Assembly (NCBI GenBank): GCA_958295945.1
Contig: OY282386.1
Span: forward strand, 3,404,204 to 3,468,203
Direction: 5' to 3'
Source of the DNA: Candidatus Poribacteria bacterium
Lineage (GTDB): Bacteria; Poribacteria; WGA-4E; WGA-3G
DNA: 64,000 bases
The notes under the pieces were generated by a model. The model ran no database searches. It was not told the DNA's origin and was given only the letters and a program-made list of their open reading frames with translations. Made by a program: the position numbers and the translations under genes. Shown here piece after piece: positions 1 to 9,121 of the stretch. Every line of letters starts with the position of its first letter. The first letter of the stretch is position 1.

Positions 1-1
1 A

Positions 2-889
2 GAAGTCGCTGTTTCATCTTTCTACACAAAGGTGAGTGAACCTATTCTTGTCAATTTGGATTTAGAGATAGAAAATATCAAAACCAAGAATCTCTATCCA
101 CATAAGTTACCACACCTGTTTCGCGGTTCTCAGTTGACTGTACTTGGCAGATATGTAGGCAGCGGAAAATCAGAACTGACATTGCATGGAGACATCAACG
201 GAGAAAGAAAGGAATTCTCTAGTCCTGGAAAATTCCCAAAGAATGAGTCCGATCACCAGTTTCTCCCAAGGTTGTGGGCACAACGGAAGGTGGCATACCT
301 TGTTGACGAAGTTAGGTTAAACGGCGAAAATAAGGAATTGGAAGAGGAAATTGTTCGACTCAGCGAAAAGTACGGGATCATGACGCCTTACACGTCATTT
401 CTTGTAACAGAAGAACAGAAACAGAATCCAGTTTTAAGTCGCTCACAAAGAGGGAGATCAGATCTTTCTGCAAAAATGGCACGATCTGTTAGTGCTCGAA
501 GTGCTCCACAGGCCAGTGAAACAGGAGTGAGTGCTGATGTCGTACAATTTGAAATCGCACCAAGCGCAAGAGAAATGGTGGTTCTAGAAAGTATAGAGTT
601 ACAAAAACTCCAGAAAGGTGAGCAGTTAGCAGAAACGCCAATTACAATTAAGCAGGTGAAAAATAAAACCTTCCATCTTAAAGATGGTGTTTGGGTTGAT
701 ACCACATATAAATCTGAGACAAAAACGACGAAGATTGAGTTCGGTACCGACGCATATTTTGATCTCCTAAAGAAAGAAGCTGATATCTCAAAATATCTGG
801 CAATAGGAAAACATGTGATTGTTTCTTACAAGGGAAAAAGTTATGAAATCCATCCTGCAAAACAACCGAAGGATGAGGATTCTGACTAA
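2..889 (+). CDS. VIT/vWA-domain protein, C-terminal part (5' truncated by window)
   Basis: The reading frame is open to the left edge, so the GTG at 32 is internal and only the C-terminal part is present. The stretch FYTKVSEPILVNLDLEIE, then LFRGSQLTVLGRY and FLPRLWAQRKVAYLVDEVRL, ending GIMTPYTSFLV, is the characteristic tail after the vWA domain of inter-alpha-trypsin-inhibitor-like VIT/vWA proteins. These are usually exported, metal-binding adhesion or scaffold proteins. About 130 poorly conserved residues follow the family tail. The VIT domain and MIDAS residues lie outside the window, so the role cannot be refined. The stop overlaps the stop of the convergent methyltransferase by 4 bp. 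Confidence 0.75.
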   Translation, partial: EVAVSSFYTKVSEPILVNLDLEIENIKTKNLYPHKLPHLFRGSQLTVLGRYVGSGKSELTLHGDINGERKEFSSPGKFPKNESDHQFLPRLWAQRKVAYLVDEVRLNGENKELEEEIVRLSEKYGIMTPYTSFLVTEEQKQNPVLSRSQRGRSDLSAKMARSVSARSAPQASETGVSADVVQFEIAPSAREMVVLESIELQKLQKGEQLAETPITIKQVKNKTFHLKDGVWVDTTYKSETKTTKIEFGTDAYFDLLKKEADISKYLAIGKHVIVSYKGKSYEIHPAKQPKDEDSD

Positions 890-1545
890 TTCCTTTGAAT
901 CGTGTAAAGGTTAACCTGTCTTTCCTTATTGTCTAAAGTAACAACGCAGGTGGATTTTTCAAAGGTAAATCCGTTTTTACGAATATCTTTGAAAAATCCA
1001 CCTGCGTTTTTGCGATTCGGTTCAGAGAAAAGCGCAATGCCATCAGGTTTAAGATAGTTCTTCAGTAAATCAATGACGGGGTGCCAATTCTGTTCCTCAT
1101 ATATCACATCAGATGCAAGTATGACATCAAACTGACTTTGAAAGCACGGTGTATTCCAATCCATCTGAACATAATCTGCAGAACGCATACCATTTTGCTG
1201 TGCATTGTGTTTCGCAAATACAATGGCATCATATTCAAAATCTGAAAAAACCACCTCTGCTCCCACTTGGCTGGCAACTATTCCTGCAAGTCCAAAACCA
1301 CAACCGATCTCAAGAATACGTTGTCCTGCAATTGTATTACCCAACTCAGACACGTGCCGTGCCAATCCTATAGCAGACTCCCACAGATATGTCCAGTAGG
1401 GAAGATACAATCTCCCATCACAATCTTCACGACTCAATGTATCCAAGAATCGATCTGGATCATCAACAATCGTTAGCTTTATTTGTCTATCACCTATCTG
1501 AATTTTAGTGTCTGTTATGGGGTAATCAAACAAAAGGTTGTTCAT
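886..1545 (-). CDS. Class I SAM-dependent methyltransferase (METTL/lysine-methyltransferase-like)
   Basis: A 219-residue protein with a Rossmann-type SAM site. Motif I is ILEIGCGFGLAGIVAS near residue 80, followed by the acidic loop VVFSDFEYDAI. The motif IV region is FDVILASDVIYEEQNWHPVI and the post-motif segment is LKPDGIALFSEPNR. The DVIYE block and overall length match the Methyltransf_16 group, which includes nicotinamide N-methyltransferase-like and ETF-beta/protein lysine methyltransferases. The substrate is probably a protein lysine or small amine, but it cannot be read from sequence. It is convergent with the vWA gene and appears monocistronic. Confidence 0.75.
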   Translation of the reverse strand: MNNLLFDYPITDTKIQIGDRQIKLTIVDDPDRFLDTLSREDCDGRLYLPYWTYLWESAIGLARHVSELGNTIAGQRILEIGCGFGLAGIVASQVGAEVVFSDFEYDAIVFAKHNAQQNGMRSADYVQMDWNTPCFQSQFDVILASDVIYEEQNWHPVIDLLKNYLKPDGIALFSEPNRKNAGGFFKDIRKNGFTFEKSTCVVTLDNKERQVNLYTIQRN

Positions 1546-1620
1546 CTATATCATATACCTAATAGGAAATTATATCACTGTTTACTGCATTTTTCACCTA
1601 CATCTGTATCTCTGAGATTA

Positions 1621-1732
1621 TACCATTTCTAATAGAAAACGCCGCATTTTTGTACCACAAACTGCCAGTTTGTGCAGTCCTTCAAGACATTCTTAACAAA
1701 TGCTAATGGGATATACATTTATAGAAATGGTA
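1621..1732. mobile_element. 112-bp MITE, copy A (TACC...GGTA, TSD TTA)
   Basis: A non-coding 112-bp unit that begins TACCATTTCTA and ends TAGAAATGGTA (perfect 11-bp terminal inverted repeats). The direct target duplication TTA lies at 1618-1620 and 1733-1735. An internal perfect palindrome, CACAAACTGCCAGTTTGTG, sits in the left half. Three more copies of exactly the same length occur at 4988, 6624 and 11888. It encodes nothing and must be moved in trans. Three-base TWA target duplications are known for IS5/IS1031-type and Harbinger-like transposases; that link is an inference. Confidence 0.9.
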
Positions 1733-1749
1733 TTACTTCCACTTTCTGC

Positions 1750-1778
1750 TTGACATCCATCATACAAACCATTAAAAT
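1750..1778 (+). promoter_or_regulatory. Sigma-70 promoter for the sulfatase pair
   Basis: TTGACA at 1750-1755 and TAAAAT at 1773-1778 are separated by exactly 17 bp. The -10 box ends 38 bp before the sulfatase ATG and lies 17 bp after MITE copy A, so the element sits just upstream of the core promoter. Confidence 0.6.
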
Positions 1779-1816
1779 AACATTAGTCAAACTGAACAGA
1801 GAGGAAAAACAGAGAT

Positions 1817-3175
1817 ATGCCACAAACCGACAAAAATCAACCGAATGTCATCGTATTTTTCACTGACCAACAGAGATGGGACACATCAGGATTGCATGGC
1901 AACCCGCTTGACTTGATGCCGAACTTTGACCGAATGGCACAGCAAGGCACACATGTCCGCCGCTCATTTACATGCCAACCCGTGTGTGGACCTGCCCGAT
2001 CCTGCCTGCAAACTGGATTATACGCCACAACAACTGGATGTCACCGAAACGGAATTCCACTATCGCCAAACCTAAAAACACTTGCACATCACTTCGGAGA
2101 TGCAGGCTACAATACTGGATACATAGGCAAGTGGCATCTCCATACAGGTAGCACTGGTGCTGTTCCACAAGAAAATCGCGGGGGATACGATTATTGGTTA
2201 GCCTCCAATGTTTTGGAAATGACTTCTGATGCATACCAAACAAGACTATTTGATAATGACGGTGAACCTGTTGACTTGCCCGGCTACCGTGTAGATGCGT
2301 TAACAGATGCTGTGATAAGGTATGTGGACCGAAACAAAGACGATCCTTTCTATCTCTTTACATCTTACATTGAACCACATCACCAAAACCATCTTGACGA
2401 TTATCCTCCGCCAGATGGCTATAGAGAAAGGTATACGGGGAAATGGATTCCACCTGACCTTGCCGCTCTGGGTGGATCAACACACCAGCATTTAGGCGGC
2501 TACTACGGCATGGTGAAAAGACTTGACGAAGCACTCGGTAGACTGTTGGACGCACTGAAAAGCTTGGACCTTCTTGACAATACCATTATCCTGTTTACCT
2601 CTGACCACGGATGCCATTTCAAGACTCGCAATAGTGAATATAAACGTTCTTGTCACGAAAGTTCTATACGCGTTCCGACTGCATTTCACGGCGCAGATTT
2701 CACAGGAGGTGGACAGGTCCAACAACTTGTAAGTCTTGTTGACCTTCCTCCCACACTTCTGGATGCAGCAGGATTAGAAGTGCCTGATGAGATGCAAGGT
2801 CGTTCTATTCTTCCACTAATACGTGGAGAAACAGACGATTGGCAAGAGGAGGTGTTTGTCCAAATTAGTGAAGCACAAATCGGACGGTCAGTGCGAACAC
2901 AACGATGGAAATACTGTGTGGATGCCCCCAAAGGAAGTGCTACTGGTGCTGGTTCTGATGTATATGTTGAACAATACCTCTATGATCTGCAAGCCGATCC
3001 GTATGAGTTACGAAATCTCATCGGATTGCGTTCACATGAAACAGTATCAGAGATGATGCGTGAAAGATTGATACGCAGAATGGTTGAAGCAGGGGAGGAT
3101 GCACCGACTATTGAACCCGTACCACAACAAGGTAGCGGACAACGCAGAGTTACGGAAGGAGAAGCGAGAAGTTAG
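1817..3175 (+). CDS. Sulfatase (type I, formylglycine-dependent)
   Basis: A 452-residue arylsulfatase/alkaline-phosphatase-superfamily hydrolase. Metal-binding residues sit in the opening NVIVFFTDQQRWD. The modification motif is CGPARS (C-x-P-x-R) near residue 57, whose Cys should be oxidised to formylglycine. GYIGKWHLH and the later LFTSDHGCHF are the further conserved active-site blocks. No signal peptide is visible, so it may act in the cytoplasm or use another export route. The natural sulfate ester is unknown. The stop codon is immediately followed by the ATG of the next gene, so the two are one transcription unit, which suggests desulfation and dehydration of the same sugar-like substrate (inference). 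A start at MPQTDK follows GAGGAAAAACAG. Confidence 0.9.
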   Translation: MPQTDKNQPNVIVFFTDQQRWDTSGLHGNPLDLMPNFDRMAQQGTHVRRSFTCQPVCGPARSCLQTGLYATTTGCHRNGIPLSPNLKTLAHHFGDAGYNTGYIGKWHLHTGSTGAVPQENRGGYDYWLASNVLEMTSDAYQTRLFDNDGEPVDLPGYRVDALTDAVIRYVDRNKDDPFYLFTSYIEPHHQNHLDDYPPPDGYRERYTGKWIPPDLAALGGSTHQHLGGYYGMVKRLDEALGRLLDALKSLDLLDNTIILFTSDHGCHFKTRNSEYKRSCHESSIRVPTAFHGADFTGGGQVQQLVSLVDLPPTLLDAAGLEVPDEMQGRSILPLIRGETDDWQEEVFVQISEAQIGRSVRTQRWKYCVDAPKGSATGAGSDVYVEQYLYDLQADPYELRNLIGLRSHETVSEMMRERLIRRMVEAGEDAPTIEPVPQQGSGQRRVTEGEARS

Positions 3176-4321
3176 ATGAAAATCACAGATGTTATTACCC
3201 TTGTCATGGGAACAAGTTGGCGAAATCTGACCTTTGTAAAAGTTGAAACTGACGAAGGTTTAACAGGTATCAGTGAAGTGCGAATGAATAACCGTACAGA
3301 CGCACTTGTGGCTTATATTGACGGTGCCAAACGCAGGCACGTCATCGGAAGTGACCCGTTTAATACAGAAGACCTCTATCAACGCATGTTTCGCGACGAC
3401 TATGGGCGCGCGGGTGAAATCGTTGCGACAGGCATAAGCGTCATTGAAATTGCGTGTTGGGATATTATCGGTAAAGCATTGAATCAACCGGTATATCGTC
3501 TGCTTGGGGGGGCTTGCCGTGATAAAATCAAAGCGTATGCCAACGGTTGGTATCGTGTTGAACGCACACCAGAGGAGTTTCACGATGCCGCCAAAAAAGT
3601 GATAGAAAAAGGATATAAAGCACTCAAATTTGATCCATTCGGAGCGGGGTATTATGAACTCTCCTATGAGGAAAAACTGAAAGCTGTTTCTCTTGTGGAA
3701 GCCGTGCGCGATGCAGTTGGACCAGATGTTGAAATACTGGTTGAGATGCATGGACGCTTTAGTCCATACACAGCAATAGAAATCGCAACAGAATTGGAAC
3801 AATTTAAACCGAGTTGGGTTGAAGAACCTGTGCCACCCGATAACATCGCAGCACTCGCAAAAGCATCCGATAGTATCAACCTACCAGTTGCCACAGGTGA
3901 GCGACTCCACAATAAATACGAGTATCGTGAATTGATTAACCTTCAAGCTGCAGACATCCTACAACCCGATATTACACAGACGGGAGGATTCTTAGAAACG
4001 AAGAAAATCGCTGCAATGGGAGACATGTGTTATATGACTGTCGCACCACATAACGTCGGAGGTCCTGTATCTACTGCTTCCGCCTTGCACTTCGCCGCCT
4101 GCACCACGAACTTCAAAATACAGGAGCATTTCAACGATTTCTCTGAAGCATGGGTAAAAGAAGCAGCAACGGGCTGTCCCGAAGTCATTGATGGATACTT
4201 TAGCCTACCCAATGGTCCAGGTCTTGGAATGAAACTGAATGAGGATCTCATCGCGCAACACCCCTATCGCGAAGGTTCTTTCAACCTATGGGAAGACGAT
4301 TGGCATAAACGCGAATATTAA
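3176..4321 (+). CDS. Mandelate racemase/muconate lactonizing enzyme family protein (sugar-acid dehydratase-like)
   Basis: A 381-residue enolase-superfamily protein. The N-terminal capping domain is followed by a TIM barrel carrying a basic residue in ALKFDPFG. Acidic metal ligands lie in EILVEMHGRF, WVEEP and VATGER, and the conserved segments DILQPDITQTGG and VAPHNVGGP follow. The MHGRF and APHN histidines resemble galactonate or related sugar-acid dehydratases. The exact substrate is not assignable. Translation starts at the base after the sulfatase stop (TAG|ATG), so expression is tightly coupled. Confidence 0.88.
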   Translation: MKITDVITLVMGTSWRNLTFVKVETDEGLTGISEVRMNNRTDALVAYIDGAKRRHVIGSDPFNTEDLYQRMFRDDYGRAGEIVATGISVIEIACWDIIGKALNQPVYRLLGGACRDKIKAYANGWYRVERTPEEFHDAAKKVIEKGYKALKFDPFGAGYYELSYEEKLKAVSLVEAVRDAVGPDVEILVEMHGRFSPYTAIEIATELEQFKPSWVEEPVPPDNIAALAKASDSINLPVATGERLHNKYEYRELINLQAADILQPDITQTGGFLETKKIAAMGDMCYMTVAPHNVGGPVSTASALHFAACTTNFKIQEHFNDFSEAWVKEAATGCPEVIDGYFSLPNGPGLGMKLNEDLIAQHPYREGSFNLWEDDWHKREY

Positions 4322-4375
4322 GTGCAAACAGTGAGTTTCATCTTGAACTTCAGATACATTTCCTGGTATCTGTAA

Positions 4376-4465
4376 TACCAAATTAACCTAAATCGTCCGG
4401 GCAGGGTTCCCCTGCCCGCCCGTGTTCTCAGCATCAAAAACAATACAGATCTCGTTAATTGGGTA
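4376..4465. mobile_element. 90-bp MITE of a second interior type (TACC...GGTA, TSD TAA)
   Basis: The element begins TACCAAATTAAC and ends GTTAATTGGGTA (inverted repeats with one mismatch). It is flanked by TAA at 4373-4375 and 4466-4468. The centre holds the perfect stem GGGCAGGG-TTC-CCCTGCCC. The outer four bases and the 3-bp target duplication are the same as in the 112-bp family, but the interior is different. It occupies most of the gap after the dehydratase-like gene. Confidence 0.7.
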
Positions 4466-4540
4466 TAAAATATGGATCGCATGCATTACAACTCAAATAT
4501 AAAAAATAACACTTGATTCAGAAAACACATAAGGTGAAAA

Positions 4541-4954
4541 ATGAGACATACGACAGAAATTGAACTTACAAATTTAGCAGACCTAACATTAGCAAATCAA
4601 GGTGTCATTGATTATAAAGATGTTAGACAGGTTACTGTTAAAGACGCACTCGTTGATACTGGTGCAACGCGGTTATCTTTACCGAAACCGATCATTGAAC
4701 AACTCGGTTTGACACACTTTGGCACAGCAAAGGCGAAAACTTCTAACGGTATCGTTGATCGCATCATTTATTCCGAGGTCCGATTTACGATATTGGAAAG
4801 AGAAGGTTCTATTCCTGTCACATATCTACCTGCTGATGCTCCGGTCCTTGTCGGACACATGGTCTTGGAACAACTTGATCTCTGTTTGGATATCAGGAAA
4901 GGACTCATCTATAATCCTGACCATGATAACGAATGGATAGAAGAGTCTTGGTAA
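4541..4954 (+). CDS. Clan AA retropepsin-like aspartic protease
   Basis: A 137-residue protein with one aspartic-protease half-site: ALVDTGATRLSLP near residue 37 holds the catalytic D-T-G-A, and VLVGHMVLEQLDLCLD is the downstream hydrophobic-hydrophobic-Gly block. The single lobe implies an active homodimer. This fits the small bacterial clan AA proteases that resemble gag-polyprotein retropepsins. No signal peptide or membrane segment is seen. AAGGTG precedes the ATG. The target protein is unknown, and the neighbours give no clear clue. Confidence 0.75.
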   Translation: MRHTTEIELTNLADLTLANQGVIDYKDVRQVTVKDALVDTGATRLSLPKPIIEQLGLTHFGTAKAKTSNGIVDRIIYSEVRFTILEREGSIPVTYLPADAPVLVGHMVLEQLDLCLDIRKGLIYNPDHDNEWIEESW

Positions 4955-4987
4955 CAACCAAAATCAACCTAAAATTAATCTATGTTA

Positions 4988-5099
4988 TACCATTTCTAAT
5001 AGAAAACACCGCATTATTGTCCCACAAACTGCCAGTTTGTGCAGTCCTTCAAGAGATTCTTAACAAATGTTAATGGGGCAAACATTTATAGAAATGGTA
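4988..5099. mobile_element. 112-bp MITE, copy B (TSD TTA)
   Basis: Same ends and internal CACAAACTGCCAGTTTGTG palindrome as copy A. It is flanked by TTA at 4985-4987 and 5100-5102. It ends 40 bp before the lysA ATG, so it has inserted in the lysA leader. Confidence 0.9.
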
Positions 5100-5115
5100 T
5101 TACAACCCTACATAA

Positions 5116-6381
<1,266 letters not shown>

Positions 6382-6623
6382 GATATGCTGAAGTAATTAT
6401 ATACGTTCAAATAATGAGACTTAAATATTATCACTGTAACCTCAAATCCCAAAGAGTTCATCTGAACATTTTCTCATTGCCTTTTATAGGTACATTCATA
6501 AGTTTCAGGGTCAGAAAATTCAATTCCGCACTTCCAAAGTAGACACAATTATTCATTTGCTAATCTTACGACTTCTGGTAGTTTTTCCCAGAATTCTTTT
6601 TTCTCCACTTCAGCTTCATATAA
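6382..6623 (-). pseudogene. Gene remnant interrupted by MITE copy C
   Basis: No complete gene lies between lysA and MITE copy C. On the minus strand, a charged tail YEAEVEKKEFWEKLPEVV... ends at a TAA near 6554. Joining the flanks of copy C with one TAA target copy extends the same frame upstream through IGYTEYDAAL, giving about 37 codons without a stop. I do not recognise the family. A chance open frame of this length is possible. Confidence 0.35.
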
Positions 6624-6735
6624 TACCATTTCTAATAGAAAACGCCCCATTTTTGTACCACAAACTGCCAGTTTGTGCAGTCCTTCAAGAGATTCTTAAC
6701 AAATGTTAATGGGATAAACATTTATAGAAATGGTA
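6624..6735. mobile_element. 112-bp MITE, copy C (TSD TAA)
   Basis: Same ends, length and palindrome as copy A, here flanked by TAA at 6621-6623 and 6736-6738. TAA is the complement of the TTA seen at copies A and B, so all four insertions used the same target in one or the other orientation. Confidence 0.9.
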
Positions 6736-6943
6736 TAATGCTGCGTCATATTCGGTATAACCAATTGTCAAGGTCCTTTAGTTTTAAGGATGTATCAACA
6801 TGGAGATTTACTGAAAGTTAATACCGATAACGGCATTTAGCAGGAGTTAAGAAAACTCAAAACTAAATATCACTGTTAACCATTTGATAACGGGTATGTA
6901 AAGTTTTTGTCACTAACTTCTCACCAACCATTGCAGAGACCCC

Positions 6944-7010
6944 GCACTACAATAGATTACAGGTTTTTCACTTGAATTGACATCTACGGTGACAAAAACT
7001 TTAAACACCC
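6944..7010. repeat. 67-bp direct repeat, copy 1 of element right end
   Basis: The segment from GCACTACAATAG to the terminal CACCC recurs at 8073-8139 with 64 of 67 bases identical. It marks the internal right end of the 119-bp unit. Confidence 0.85.
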
Positions 7011-7176
7011 AGATTGACAGAGGTGTGTAAAGCTCTTAGAAAAATATTACATTAACCCTATAGTCTTGTTCGTATATTCGTAGCACATGCTGCCAGCTTG
7101 TGCATGCAAAACTATGCCAAAAAACCAGAAAAAGAATTAAAAGAATACAAATTTCGCTAAAATTGTAAAAAAATAC

Positions 7177-7205
7177 TTGACTCACGTTATTTATTCGGTT
7201 ATAAT
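7177..7205 (+). promoter_or_regulatory. Near-consensus sigma-70 promoter inside the composite element
   Basis: TTGACT at 7177-7182 and a perfect TATAAT at 7200-7205 are spaced by 17 bp. It points into the passenger region of the element. The first ATG downstream, at 7243, opens a 143-codon frame of unconvincing composition, so the transcript may be non-coding. Confidence 0.6.
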
Positions 7206-7569
7206 ACATGTCACATAGATTTTAATTTCAAAGCAGTAAATTATGAAAACAAGACATTTTATGCAAAGAACAATGATTAACCTACAAGCAATCTCTTCAT
7301 TACATAGAAACACATTACACAAAAGTGAGAATGCACAAACATTCAATATTAAACGCATTCACATAAACGCCAAACCCTTAGGCATCACACCACTTTTGAC
7401 ATTTAGAAACATTCTATCTGCATTCGTCCAATGCTGGACAAGTATGATGCTCAGTCTACCAATCTCACACAACAAAAGACGAATAGTGAAAGTGTACAAA
7501 ATAAAAATTTTTTGTTTTTTTATAAATCCTTTACCAATCCTTATAGCAACTGCTCTGAAAGCACTAAAA

Positions 7570-7616
7570 AAAACTGTACAGATGTACGAAATAATGTACA
7601 ATTTCTGTACAGTTTT
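7570..7616. repeat. Inverted repeat with clustered TGTAC motifs
   Basis: Arms AAAACTGTACAGA (7570-7582) and TCTGTACAGTTTT (7604-7616) are perfectly complementary over 13 bp. The 21-base loop contains TGTACG and TGTACA. In the plus-strand transcript this could form a strong hairpin followed by a short U run. As DNA it is a cluster of four TGTAC half-sites. Confidence 0.6.
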
Positions 7617-7917
7617 GAGAAGCGAAAATTCCATAAAATTAGAAGGAAATCACAGAGAATATATTCTCAGATGAAACACAGAATTCATGAACACTTCAAC
7701 TGCTGTCAATCAAACCGCACAATTCATTGCGCCTCTTACATTGTTGGAGCGGTTTTCAACCGCGATTACCCACCGTCCATTGTAGCGCGAGGTCTCCGTG
7801 CCTCGCACTTGATTGAGATGGAACATGGCGGGGCACAGAGACCCGGGGAATCATGGCGAATACCACACGCGTATTCGTCTAATGGCATTCATACCGTTGA
7901 TTTGGCGTTGATTTGGG

Positions 7918-8050
7918 GAACGCCTAATGAAGATTAATTTATTAAACGGGTAATTTTCATTTTCTCAAACCGGGTAGGAGCGGTTTCCTAACCGCTCCGG
8001 ACTTCACAAGGAAATTACCTGATTTTTTTCCTAATCTTCATCAGGCGTTC
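7918..8050. repeat. Long hairpin/MITE-like inverted repeat nested in the composite element
   Basis: GAACGCCTAATGAAGATTA (7918-7936) pairs with TAATCTTCATCAGGCGTTC (8032-8050) with one mismatch. A second stem, GGAGCGGTTTCCTAACCGCTCC, lies in the loop near 7978-7999. The segment interrupts a stretch that is otherwise similar to the interior of the element at 9122-9310. Confidence 0.6.
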
Positions 8051-8072
8051 ATACCGTTGATTACTTGATTTG

Positions 8073-8139
8073 GCACTACAATAGATTACAGGTTTTTCAC
8101 TTGAATTGATGTCTACGGTGACAAAAACTTTACACACCC
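8073..8139. repeat. 67-bp direct repeat, copy 2 of element right end
   Basis: The outer right end of the composite element; see the copy at 6944-7010. It is followed directly by the target duplication TTTGATAAC. Confidence 0.85.
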
Positions 8140-8270
8140 TTTGATAACTTTGGACTTGCAAAACTATAAGTTAATGCATTACAATAGGATATGGAACAAG
8201 AGCTAACAACCCCAGAAACGTTCAGTGGGTTGGTGATTCAAAAGAAAGGTTACAGGCTTTCCCGGAGCAG

Positions 8271-8552
8271 GTGCGTAAGGATATTGGACACGCCTTGTAT
8301 CGTGTGCAAATTGGTGAGAACCCGTCGTCGACAAAACCCATGAAGGGTATAGAATCTGGGGTGTTTGAACTTGTTGATACCTACGCTACGGATACTTATC
8401 AAGTCGTTTACTCGGTTAAAATTGGACGAAGCATGTATGTACTGCACTGTTTTCAAAAGAAATCAAAACGTGGAATTAGAACCTCAAAAAAGGATATTGA
8501 CTTGATTAAACGTAGATTAAGACGAGCTAAGGAGATGGAGAAAGAATTATGA
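8271..8552 (+). CDS. HigB/Gp49-like toxin (start codon uncertain)
   Basis: A RelE-fold phage-derived Gp49-like toxin, predicted to cut mRNA on the ribosome. Diagnostic segments are VFELVDTYATDTYQVVYSV, YVLHCFQKKS and the C-terminal KKDIDLIKRRL. The family's N-terminal block (VQWVGDSKERLQAFPEQ) is readable in the same frame from about 8220, upstream of the GTG at 8271. That frame contains no ATG, GTG or TTG back to the stop at 8172. The ATG at 8191 is in another frame. Either the start is unusual (ATT or ATA) or a frameshift has damaged the gene. The 3' end overlaps the antitoxin by 4 bp. Confidence 0.7.
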   Translation: MRKDIGHALYRVQIGENPSSTKPMKGIESGVFELVDTYATDTYQVVYSVKIGRSMYVLHCFQKKSKRGIRTSKKDIDLIKRRLRRAKEMEKEL

Positions 8553-8878
8553 GCAGTAACATTAAAGTTGAAGAAGGCAGCGGTAATATCTTCAAGGATT
8601 TAGGTTTTTCTGATGAGGTCTCGGAGAAAGAACTCCTAAAAGCTCAGTTGGGAACTGAGATTTTCCGCATTCTGAAGGAACGCAAACTCACTGAGGCCGA
8701 GGCGGCGAAACTACTTGGCATTAAAAACACTGATGTTTCTCGCCTTAAATCCGCCAAACTTTCTGACTACAACGTTGAGCAATTGATGAGGTTTCTTAAT
8801 CAGTTGAATCGCGATATTGAGATTCGGATTATTCCTTCAGAGAATAGAGAAGGACAGCAGCGAGTGGTTGCTGTTTAG
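8549..8878 (+). CDS. XRE-family antitoxin (HigA-like)
   Basis: A 109-residue protein with a helix-turn-helix: EIFRILKERKLTEAEAAKLLG then KNTDVSRLKSAKL, near residues 44-75. The C-terminal segment FLNQLNRDIEIRIIP is typical of the short XRE proteins paired with Gp49-like toxins. The ATG overlaps the toxin stop in an ATGA arrangement, so the pair is translationally coupled. It should neutralise the toxin and repress the operon. A clear paralogue without an intact toxin lies at 27353-27679 in the restriction island. Confidence 0.85.
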   Translation: MSSNIKVEEGSGNIFKDLGFSDEVSEKELLKAQLGTEIFRILKERKLTEAEAAKLLGIKNTDVSRLKSAKLSDYNVEQLMRFLNQLNRDIEIRIIPSENREGQQRVVAV

Positions 8879-9121
8879 TTCAAGGTATGCTTCAATCATG
8901 GCAAGGCACATGGTAATTGCTTCCTGCCTCCAGTTAGCTAAGGCGCGCTGCGTAATGTGATAGGGTTATTACATCCGAAGATAAAATCACGATTCATGCC
9001 CCTTTCCAGATTGAGGGTTAAGCCATGAGACTTAACCATTAACCAGAAACCCATTCGTTGTATATCAACTTGTCCAAGCAATGTGTAGAAAGTCAGGAGA
9101 TTTCCGAAGGCATCACTCTTA
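8879..9121. other. Non-coding gap
   Basis: I see no gene here. The last base abuts the ISKra4-like miniature element. Confidence 0.5.

Larger units (their letters stand above)
6892..8139. mobile_element. Composite ISKra4-type non-autonomous element with 9-bp TSD
   Basis: The outer ends are a left repeat GGGTATGTAAAGTTTTTGTC at 6892 and its complement ending TTTACACACCC at 8139. TTTGATAAC occurs exactly at 6883-6891 and again at 8140-8148, a perfect 9-bp target duplication. Inside, a 119-bp unit (6892-7010) ends with a right end whose 67 bp (6944-7010) match 8073-8139 with three differences. Ten bases later a second, degenerate left end GGTGTGTAAAG begins at 7022. The unit therefore behaved as two elements in tandem that transposed together. 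It carries no recognisable transposase. Confidence 0.75.

Noticed and set aside
388-860. Minus-strand frames opposite the vWA gene
   Set aside because: They are shadows of a well-supported plus-strand gene and carry no RBS or family signal.
7243-7937. Open frames of 143 and 168 codons inside the composite element
   Set aside because: Composition is odd, one runs through repeat sequence, and no family is recognised. I list the promoter and hairpins instead.
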